Part shown: positions 54,724 through 62,070 of the stretch, in pieces
Layout of the letters: the number at the start of each line of letters is the position of its first letter
How positions within the stretch are numbered: position 1 is the stretch's first letter
NCBI GenBank assembly: GCA_017542475.1
Contig: JAFXXD010000012.1
Span: 62,001-126,000, forward strand
Direction of reading: 5' to 3'
DNA from: Ruminococcus sp.
Lineage (GTDB): Bacteria > Bacillota > Clostridia > Oscillospirales > Ruminococcaceae
Length of the DNA stretch: 64,000 nucleotides
The notes under the pieces: generated by a model
The model's input: the letters and a program-made list of their open reading frames with translations, nothing else
Database searches by the model: none
Told to the model about the DNA's origin: nothing
Made by a program: the position numbers and the translations under genes

Positions 54724-54749
54724 GCGGGCGGATGATATCCGCCCCTACA
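54724..54749. repeat. TGTAGGG-type palindromic unit
   Basis: GCGGGCGGAT-GAT-ATCCGCCCCTACA after the pheT stop; this one is in the opposite orientation to pheT. A further ATCTCCGC/GCGGAGAT hairpin follows at 54752-54777. Confidence 0.75.
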
Positions 54750-54796
54750 AAATCTCCGCGCGCAATGTGCGGAGATACCTTTATAGGAGGAACATC

Positions 54797-55843
54797 ATGA
54801 AAGCTATCCCCCTTGATAAAAGCAATGTAAAACTCCTCGGGCGTGCGCTCGTCAGAGACGATATACTGCGGCTGACACTCTCGGGCACGGGCTGCGAATT
54901 CGTGTTTACGGGCTGCAGGCTCACGCTGACTGTCGGCGTTGACGCGGACTGCCATAACGACGGTAAGCGCTGTAATATGCCGCGTATCGCCGTGCTCTGT
55001 GACGGGCGCATCATCGTGAAAAAGGTCGTTGAGGAGCGAGCCGAACGCTTCGATGTCGTCAGCTCCGACGCTCCCGAAACGCATACGGTACGCATCGTCA
55101 AGCTCTCCGAGGGCGCGTTCTCGCTCGCTGAGGTAAGCCATGCCGAGGTCGATGACGGAGCTGTTATCGCTCCGACTGCCGAGAAGCCGCTGAAGATAGA
55201 GTTCATCGGCGACTCCATAACCTGCGGCTACGGCGTGGACGACAGCAATATGCAGTCCGAGTTCTCCTGCGAAGCCGAGAATGCGATGAAGTCCTATGCC
55301 TGCGTTGCGGCAGAGCTCCTCGTCGCGGACTACAGCCTTTTCAGCTACAGCGGCTACGGTCTCATCAGCGGCTACTCCGCCGACGGCGAGCGCAATACCC
55401 GCGAGATACTCCCCCGCCGGTACGAGAGCTGCGGGTTCTCGTACAGCTCGGTGGACGGCACAAAATTGCAGGATATTCCGTGGGATTTCAGCGCGTTTGT
55501 GCCCAATGTGGTCGTGCTCAACCTCGGCACCAACGATAACAGCTTCTGCACCTTCCATAACGAGGCGTACAGGGAGTTCGAGGACGAATACCTTAGCTTT
55601 CTGCGCGTGATTAGACGCTGTAACCCGAATGCGCACATCATCTGCTCGCTCGGTATTATGCTCACCGAGCCCCTCCCCTACATTGAAAACGCGGTAAGGC
55701 GGCTCGGGGACGACAGGGTCAGCGTGTTCAGATACACCACGCAGGACGGTCTGCTCGGCTTCGGCTCGAACTGGCACCCCTCCGAGGACACCCATCGCCG
55801 CGCAGGCGAGGAGCTTGCGGCGTATGTAAGGTCTATACTATGA
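54797..55843 (+). CDS. CE2-like SGNH carbohydrate esterase, no signal peptide
   Basis: 348 residues from the ATG at 54797 (AGGAGG 6 nt upstream). An N-terminal jelly-roll-like domain (about 1-140) is followed by an SGNH hydrolase with nucleophile Ser in FIGDSITCGYG, Asn in LNLGTNDNSF and the Asp/His-type end NWHPSEDTHRRAG. This two-domain order is that of family CE2 acetyl esterases. There is no secretion signal, so it may deacetylate imported oligosaccharides in the cytoplasm (inference). It may be co-transcribed from pheT. Confidence 0.87.
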   Translation: MKAIPLDKSNVKLLGRALVRDDILRLTLSGTGCEFVFTGCRLTLTVGVDADCHNDGKRCNMPRIAVLCDGRIIVKKVVEERAERFDVVSSDAPETHTVRIVKLSEGAFSLAEVSHAEVDDGAVIAPTAEKPLKIEFIGDSITCGYGVDDSNMQSEFSCEAENAMKSYACVAAELLVADYSLFSYSGYGLISGYSADGERNTREILPRRYESCGFSYSSVDGTKLQDIPWDFSAFVPNVVVLNLGTNDNSFCTFHNEAYREFEDEYLSFLRVIRRCNPNAHIICSLGIMLTEPLPYIENAVRRLGDDRVSVFRYTTQDGLLGFGSNWHPSEDTHRRAGEELAAYVRSIL

Positions 55844-55850
55844 CATAATA

Positions 55851-55879
55851 ATATCCGCCCGTAACGGGCGGATATTTTG
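55851..55879 (+). terminator. Intrinsic terminator after CE2-like esterase
   Basis: 11-bp stem ATATCCGCCCG / CGGGCGGATAT, TAA loop, then TTTTGC. It lies between convergent genes and may also help end the minus-strand transcript. Confidence 0.82.
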
Positions 55880-55901
55880 CTATATATCGTTGTTCGCGGA
55901 G

Positions 55902-58290
55902 CTATGACACCTTCGTGCTCATATATTCACTCATTGTTGGAATGTCTCCCGCAGCAGTAGAAGCCAATGCGTAGTATGCGAGAATAGCAGATGCATCCTT
56001 AGCGTCAACCTTGTCATCATCATTGACATCAGCTGCCGAACACTGTGTTTCAGTGAGTCCGTCCTCAGCACCTGTTGAAGCCAGTGAATATGCAACAAGA
56101 ATAAGTGAAGCATCCTTTGCATCTACCTTGCCGTCGACTGTCAGGTCGCCGAATCCATTCTCAGGCTGAGCAGGATTTGTTTCAGTAGTTGTCGAGCCCT
56201 GCTCACCTGTAGAGGAAGCGGCGGTCGTTTGTGTAGTTGAAGCTGTGGTCGTGAAGTCAGTGGAGTAATATACAAAGCTCATAGTTGTCGTACTTGTTGA
56301 CAAGACTGTACTCGATGTCGCTGTTGTCGATGTTTCCTCAGCCGTAGCAGTTGAATTTACGGCAGTTGTTGAAGCTGTGGCAGTGGTGGTAGTAGTGGAA
56401 GTAGCTGTAGTAGCAGAGGTTGTTATAGTTGTTGTGACGGTGGTAGTTGATTCAGAAGTGACCAATGAGATAGGCTCGGTCGTTTCCTCTGGAGGTATCG
56501 GTATCAGTTCTTCAGGATACAGATAATAATATGTAATACCATTATCAATAGCGTATTGTTCAAGTAAATCGCCGTTCTGTCCGCCTATCTCGGTTAAAGC
56601 CGCACCATCGAATGCGAGATTGCCTATCGACTCGATCTTTCCGTACGCACCGAGCTTGGAAAGACTGTAGCAGCCATAGAAAGTACGGCTCGGGTTATCG
56701 GTGATGCCTTTGCCAAGCACTATTGATTCAAGCTGGGGATAATAGTCGAACGTTCCATCGGGTATCTCAGTGATACCATCGCCGATAATGATGTGAGAAG
56801 CCCTGTTATCCAGAACAAACTTTCTTGGAAGAGGTCCTTCGCCGCTGATGACAAGGACATCGTTTTCAGGGTCGTATTCAGCTTTTGGAGTCGGATCATA
56901 TTCCGTCACAGTGACAACAGTCGTTGTTACGGCAGTCGTTGCGGACACAGCAGTGCTTGCAGCTGATGAGGCAGTTTGTATTTCGGTACTTTCAGTTGAG
57001 GAAGCTGTGGACGTTAAACCTGTGCTCTGAACAGAAGCTGTAGTTGTGGATACTGATGTAGCGGTCTCTGTCGATGACGGAGCTACAGTCGTTGTTACCG
57101 AAGAAACAGGTGCAGCTCCGAGCGAAACAAAAGTCATAATCTTCTTATTAGCTGTTTCCTGAGCAGTAGAGCCTTCATAGCCGCACATCGTCATGCTTGA
57201 TTTCAGCAGCGGCTCAAGATTTGTCAGAGCCAGATCAGGATTAAGTACGGTCAGTTTCAGCTTTGAATTAAGCGCAGATATAGCATCAGCCTCAATACTC
57301 TCAAGGCTTATGCTATTGAGGTGTATCCGTTGAAAATAAGCTCTTTGAGACTTGTGCAGTCGTAGAATGCACTTCCTAATATTCTATCGAGAGATTCGGG
57401 AAACTCAACAGAAGTCAGCCTGTTACAGTTGGAGAAAGCATTGCTGCCGATGATCTGCGTACCATTGTTCAATGTCAGCTTTTCAAGCGAGATACAGAAT
57501 TTGAAAGCTCCGCTCTCTATAGATGTAACGCTGCCCGGAATGTTGACTTCAGTGATACCGGAGCCGTAAAAAGCTTCGATTCCCATACTTTCCAGACTAT
57601 TCGGCAGATACAGAGTTTTCACTGACTTGCAGTCCATAAATGCTCTGTCGGCAATGTGCTTTGTACCCGAGCGCAGGGACACCGTGGAAGCGTCAGGAAC
57701 GCAGTCTACCGCCCAGTCTCCGACATAATAAGCGCCGCCTTCGGTTTCGCAGCATTTTGCTCCCGAGAAGACATATCTCTCCACCCGCGTGACGCTCTTC
57801 GGAATGGAGAACTCGGTCAGCGTACTACAGTTTGCAAAGGCTTTCTCGCCAATGAATCCTACTCCTGACGGAACAGAAAACGAGGTCAGTGACTCACAGC
57901 CGTTGAAAGCATTTTTCCCTATCGTTTTTACAGAATTGCCGTTGAATGTTACGCTGCGAAGATTTTTTGCGCCGTAAAAGGCTTCGCTGTTTATTGACTG
58001 GACGTCCTTATCAATGACGATATTCTCCTGATGCTTGAAAGCAGCCCTTTTGAAGACCACGGATTGCTTGTCATTACATCGTTGCCGGAGATAGCCAGTG
58101 TACCGTCTTCCTCCAGCCACCAGCGAAGTTCAGCACCACAAAATCCGGAATCAAGTGTCGCAGTTTTTGCGGGACCGACGATAATACTGTATGATGAATA
58201 CTTCTGCATGGCATAGCTCTGCGGAATGGCAAGAGATGACATAGATACGGAAAGTGAAGCTATGACCGCAATTATTCTTCTTAATCCCAT
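55902..58290 (-). pseudogene. Secreted leucine-rich-repeat (BspA-type) protein with C-terminal dockerin, two frameshifts
   Basis: The ATG at 58290 (AAGGAGG 5 nt upstream) starts a signal peptide MGLRRIIAVIASLSVSMSSLA. The frame breaks at a G run near 58050, where one missing base would restore ...NPWSSKG-AAFKHQENIVID. It breaks again near 57340 after LKELIFNG, where one added base gives ...LNSISLESIEADAIS. Between them are seven BspA-like repeats (for example SINSEAFYGAKNLRSVTFNG). After them comes a second repeat cluster, Thr-rich linkers and a dockerin (VDGKVDAKDASLILVAYS, VNDDDKVDAKDASAILAYYA). Both breaks are single-base losses. Either a pseudogene or a sequencing error. Confidence 0.87.
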
Positions 58291-58509
58291 GTTTTCCTCC
58301 TTCGTTATATAGCACTCCAAATACAACTAAAGATAATCCGTAAAGAAGTGACTACTACATATAATTTTAACCCGATCTCGCCCGAATTTCAACACAATTC
58401 ACAAAACAATGCCGATTCTATGAAAAAATCGGCATTATCAACAATAACAACTGCTATGTTTTGTTACATACTACTCCTGAAATACCTCATTTAGCGCAAA
58501 AGCAAACCA

Positions 58510-58538
58510 GAATAATCCACAGCCCGACCGCATAGAAT
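58510..58538 (+). promoter_or_regulatory. Candidate sigma-E promoter of truncated amidase gene
   Basis: GAATAAT, 14-nt spacer, CATAGAAT, close to the sigma-E consensus (-10 CATACAAT). It lies 24 nt before the ATG and fits a cwlD-like sporulation amidase. Confidence 0.55.
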
Positions 58539-58561
58539 GTACAAAAAACAGGAGGCTGACA

Positions 58562-58761
58562 ATGGACAACAAGAACAAGATAAAGCTCATAGCTTCGGGG
58601 ATAACACTCTGCTGCTGCGCCGCTGCCGTCGGAGCCGTATCGGTGATAAGCAGCAGAAACGGCGAGGACGCTGCTCCTGCCGCTATATTGCAGGACGAGG
58701 AGCTGCCCGTCATCGTGCTCGACGCGGGGCATGGCGAATCAACTTAAACGAGTTCATATAA
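58562..58761 (+). pseudogene. Truncated N-acetylmuramoyl-L-alanine amidase (CwlD-like) remnant
   Basis: 61 codons from ATG 58562 (AGGAGG 6 nt upstream): a membrane anchor (about 8-30) and the start of an Amidase_3 domain, PVIVLDAGHGE, then a stop at 58747. The frame ends just at the zinc-binding His and Glu. In another frame the next bases read NLNEFI-stop (to 58761), a plausible native C-terminus. An out-of-frame internal deletion of most of the domain would explain this. Promoter, start, C-terminus and terminator survive. Confidence 0.75.
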
Positions 58762-58768
58762 AAATTGG

Positions 58769-58791
58769 AAAAGGCGGTATTACCGCCTTTT
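58769..58791 (+). terminator. Intrinsic terminator after amidase remnant
   Basis: 9-bp stem AAAAGGCGG / CCGCCTTTT with TATTA loop. The A/T ends make it usable in both directions. Confidence 0.82.
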
Positions 58792-58850
58792 CTCATCATC
58801 GTAGTGACGACTATTGTATTGTTTTTTGTGCGTAATTGCCAATATTTGTC

Positions 58851-60008
58851 TCAGCTTTCCGCAATGAAAGAACTCAAGGCTTCAAGTGTTGTATCGGCAT
58901 AGTGCAGACCGTCGTCGATGAAATCAGCCTTTCCGCCCGCTATATCGGGAACAGTTGAGAATTCGCAAATGCTGTTTTTCAGAGTCGAGCTTGCGTATGC
59001 AGCAGTTTTCAAAGACTCGTTATAGTCCGAAACATAGCGGTTGAAGGTTTCGTGCGGAGTACCGTAAAGGTCGCTGGTAGTCCAGCAGCCGTCAAATCCA
59101 ATCACAACTATTTTCGGAGTGTATTCCTCGCCATTCATCTCATATTTTAGCGCAGCAAGGCGCTCTGCCGTGCTTACAGCCGAATCAATATAGACCGAAT
59201 TATCGTTGTTTTGGAAGTCGTAATCGTTCACGGTCGCAAAAAAGTACACCGTGCATTCTCCGCAAGCCTGAATTTGCATCTGAAAGCATTTTTCCACGTC
59301 GGCAAAATGCTCGTCAGTCATTATTCCGCCGTAACCGGATACATAATGACCTCCCCATACTGCAAATGTTGCATAATCATTTCTGCCTGTACGATTCTGG
59401 TATATGCCGAGCTGACAGCATCTGCTGTCACCTATTACAATGCGCCCGGAGCTGTAGCTCTCAGCATTATCGGGGGTGTGAAAATAGTCCTGATTGAGAC
59501 CGCTGCTTCCGTCTGCTGAGAGCAGTCCGCCGGGATAGCCGATACTTCTCGCCCAGTCAGTATAATCAGAAAAATGTTCAAAAGCTTTGACATCTGGTTG
59601 CTTTGGTTCAGTCGGCTTGGCAACAGTTGAAATTGCAGCAGTGGTCTGAGCAGCTGATGTAGTAGTCTGAACATTCTCTGTCGTATTTCCGGCATTTGAA
59701 GTCGTTTTTCTTGAAGATGATTTTACAGTTGCCGCAGATGTTGATTTGGCATTAGAAGCTGAACGTGTAGTTTTTGTTGCCGTTTCATTTTTAGTTGCAG
59801 ACACTGTTGTGGATAAAGATGTTGTTTTTGCCGTTGATGTTCCAGTTGTGGTCTGCGATGTTGTCGTAGTGGTTGCAGCTGTAATTGATGTTGAACTCTG
59901 GGGAATATCCGTCTGTTGTTCGCCGGATACCTTCGGACTATCCAGTGCTTTACCGCATGAACTCAATGCAGTAAGCATTACAATAATGCATAATAGTCTT
60001 TTTTTCAT
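58851..60008 (-). CDS. Lipoprotein with Thr/Ser-rich tether and SGNH-like domain
   Basis: 385 residues. Signal peptide MKKRLLCIIVMLTALSSCG with lipobox Cys, then about 125 residues of Thr/Ser/Ala/Lys repeats, then a domain with IVIGDSRCCQLGIY (block I Ser of SGNH hydrolases), YFFATVNDYDF (Asn/Asp block) and a C-terminal DDGLHYADTT (His block). It is probably a surface-bound esterase or acyl hydrolase. The substrate is unknown. It follows the alpha/beta hydrolase gene by 55 nt and may be co-transcribed. Confidence 0.78.
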   Translation of the reverse strand: MKKRLLCIIVMLTALSSCGKALDSPKVSGEQQTDIPQSSTSITAATTTTTSQTTTGTSTAKTTSLSTTVSATKNETATKTTRSASNAKSTSAATVKSSSRKTTSNAGNTTENVQTTTSAAQTTAAISTVAKPTEPKQPDVKAFEHFSDYTDWARSIGYPGGLLSADGSSGLNQDYFHTPDNAESYSSGRIVIGDSRCCQLGIYQNRTGRNDYATFAVWGGHYVSGYGGIMTDEHFADVEKCFQMQIQACGECTVYFFATVNDYDFQNNDNSVYIDSAVSTAERLAALKYEMNGEEYTPKIVVIGFDGCWTTSDLYGTPHETFNRYVSDYNESLKTAAYASSTLKNSICEFSTVPDIAGGKADFIDDGLHYADTTLEALSSFIAES

Positions 60009-60063
60009 TTTCTCACAGTTTCCTATCGAACCTTATATTGTCCATTCATTCCAAATACGTCTG

Positions 60064-60846
60064 TTATAATACAACAGCTGATTTCCGCTCAAGGAGCTCC
60101 AGCATCAGCTGATTAAAGCGGTTTTTCTGCACGATATTACAGACATGACCACACGCAGCCATTATTATCATTCTGCCGCTGGAGTGCTTTGCCTCGCGGG
60201 TAGTGCGGCGAAGAAAACAAGTATCCAGCTTTCCCGAAATATAAGTATTCTCAGGGTGGTTTTCCTGTTCAAATATCTTGCTGAAACGAAAAGCCTGCTT
60301 GAAAATATTCATATACAGCTTGAATTCCTTTTTATTCAGTGCGAGTGCACATTTTCGGAAAATACTCCGGCTTTCTTCATTCCGCTTTCCCGGCATGATT
60401 ATCCAGCTGAAAATGTGATAAACAACAGAAAACGGGAGCTTATCACCGATGCGCGAAAACAGGCTTACAAAACCTCGAAGTATAACGTTTACAGTCGCAA
60501 CCGCACCGACAAGGATACCGTAATCCACATATTCAGGGTAAAAAGCTTCAATGTATTTAACAAATATTGTTCCGAGTGAAACACCCATAAATGTTGCGTG
60601 GTGGACAGAATAAAGGTCGCAGACTGCAAGTATCTCTCCGCAAATAGCATCTAAGCTTACTTCGAGCTGAGAGAGTCTCAGATTGCCTTCGTTATGGCTG
60701 GGAAGATCGATTGTCAGCACATTGTAACACTTTGAAAGCAGTGGGATCTGGTATTTCCAGATACGCGAATTACCGCCGAATCCGTGTAAAAGAACTATCG
60801 TCTCAGTATTTCCGTTCTCTGCCGGTATATAATCATGATGCAACAT
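60064..60846 (-). CDS. Alpha/beta-fold hydrolase
   Basis: 260 residues from the ATG at 60846 (GAGGGGG 8 nt upstream). The oxyanion region is IVLLHGFGGNSRIWKYQ, the nucleophile elbow GVSLGTIF, and a C-terminal His lies in MAACGHVCN. Family members hydrolyse esters or related bonds; the substrate cannot be assigned. The promoter at 60884-60913 is adjacent. Confidence 0.88.
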   Translation of the reverse strand: MLHHDYIPAENGNTETIVLLHGFGGNSRIWKYQIPLLSKCYNVLTIDLPSHNEGNLRLSQLEVSLDAICGEILAVCDLYSVHHATFMGVSLGTIFVKYIEAFYPEYVDYGILVGAVATVNVILRGFVSLFSRIGDKLPFSVVYHIFSWIIMPGKRNEESRSIFRKCALALNKKEFKLYMNIFKQAFRFSKIFEQENHPENTYISGKLDTCFLRRTTREAKHSSGRMIIMAACGHVCNIVQKNRFNQLMLELLERKSAVVL

Positions 60847-60883
60847 AGCATAAGCCCCCTCACAAGGTATCATTTATGAAATG

Positions 60884-60913
60884 ATTATACCATTTCAACC
60901 TTGCTGCTGTCAA
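60884..60913 (-). promoter_or_regulatory. Sigma-A promoter of alpha/beta hydrolase gene
   Basis: Minus strand TTGACA, 18-nt spacer, TATAAT, about 35 nt before the ATG. Confidence 0.8.
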
Positions 60914-60987
60914 CAAATCTGCTCAATGTTTACCGCCTGTTCATAATCATTACTCAGAGGAGATACTGCTCGTTATCATTTTTTCTC

Positions 60988-61016
60988 TTGCATTCTGCAA
61001 GATATCGTTGTATAAT
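60988..61016 (+). promoter_or_regulatory. Sigma-A promoter directly before SH3-type remnant
   Basis: TTGCAT, 17-nt spacer, TATAAT. The predicted start falls at the beginning of an open frame that has no start codon or signal peptide, suggesting a deletion fused this promoter to the 3' part of a gene. Confidence 0.65.
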
Positions 61017-61020
61017 GTGA

Positions 61021-61845
61021 TTAAGCAGTAGCTCGGCAACTTATGTCAAACCTGATCGCGAAATCCTATATGGCTCACCTATTCGCGTTGTTGCAGATAA
61101 AATACCACTGTATCAAGGTCCTGATAATAGTTACGGCATCATCACAACAATTCCACAAAATACAACACTTACAGAGCTTGGCGTTATGAATGACAACAAC
61201 AATTGAGCATTTGTAAAATTTAACGGACAATACGGCTGGATCCAGATGGTTACAAATGATGGCGAAACGCAGTATATTGTTGATTATCCAGTCGCGGCCA
61301 AACCCGTCATTTACCTCTATCCCGAGAACGAGACTGATGTTCATGTTGAACTTGAACTGACGGAAACAGAGCTCTCAACAACATATCCGAAGTATAACGA
61401 CGGTTGGGACGTGGTGGCATATCCCGATGGAACAATTCTGAACAAAGCAGACGGTTCGCATCACAGATACCTTTTCTGGGACGCGGTTAACTGCCGTACC
61501 ATATTCGATTTATCCAAGGGCTTCTGTGTTGCCGGAAGTGATACTGAGAGTTTCCTCAATGAAAAGCTCGCATATATGGGATTGACAGAAGACGAGACGA
61601 ACGAATTCATCGTGTACTGGCTGCCACTGATGGAACATAACAAGTATAATCTCATTTCATTCCAGAGCGATGTATATACAGATTCAGCTAAACTGAACAT
61701 CACACCTGCACCTGACAGTATGTTGCGTGTGTTCATGACGTTTGTTCCGCTGGAGAATTCGATTGATATTGAGCCTCAGCAGTTATCGACCTTTGAACGG
61801 ACCGGCTTCACGGTAGTTGAAGGGGGCGGTAGTAATATACAATAA
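61021..61845 (+). pseudogene. Remnant of a secreted protein: bacterial SH3-like region plus conserved C-terminal domain
   Basis: A single frame from 61021 translates as SSSSATYVKPDREILYGSP, then an SH3-like stretch, an in-frame TGA at 61204-61206, then AFVKFNGQYGWIQM and on to 61845. Trp is expected at the TGA, since SH3 domains often read NxWAxVxYNGxxGWI, so a TGG to TGA change is likely. The last 200 residues begin AAKPVIYLYPENETDV and include YNDGWDVVAYPDGT and NEFIVYWLPLMEHNKYN, a well-formed domain that I cannot assign to a function. The 5' part (signal, N-terminal domains) is missing. If translated at all, it would start at 61246. Confidence 0.75.
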
Positions 61846-61868
61846 AGAATTACATATGATATATGAAT

Positions 61869-61898
61869 ATTCCGCCCTCCATGGGCGGAATTCTTTTT
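61869..61898 (+). terminator. Intrinsic terminator after SH3-type remnant
   Basis: 9-bp stem ATTCCGCCC / GGGCGGAAT, TCCAT loop, then TCTTTTT. Confidence 0.9.
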
Positions 61899-62027
61899 GC
61901 CTTCTGACATTTTTCAATAAGCAAAGTATCATAGATAAGCCTTAATCTGTTCCGTGGATTGAATCCTATAAAGTATCCATAATAATAATTGTATTGACAA
62001 ACAGCCGGACTCCCCATAAACGCAACA

Positions 62028-62058
62028 TAAAAAAGACGCCTCCCGTACGGGAGGCATC
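62028..62058 (-). terminator. Intrinsic terminator of Thr/Ala-repeat dockerin gene
   Basis: Minus strand 10-bp stem GATGCCTCCC / GGGAGGCGTC (one G-U pair), GTAC loop, then six T, 12 nt after the stop codon. Confidence 0.92.
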
Positions 62059-62070
62059 TCATTATTAACG

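Noticed and set aside
58040..58060. Programmed -1 frameshift at the A/G run in the LRR gene
   Set aside because: The sequence does not form a proper slippery heptamer and a second, unrelated frameshift follows downstream, so gene damage or sequence error is simpler.
61204..61206. TGA read as tryptophan (recoded genetic code)
   Set aside because: TGA is the normal stop of many intact genes in the window, so only this gene would need recoding.
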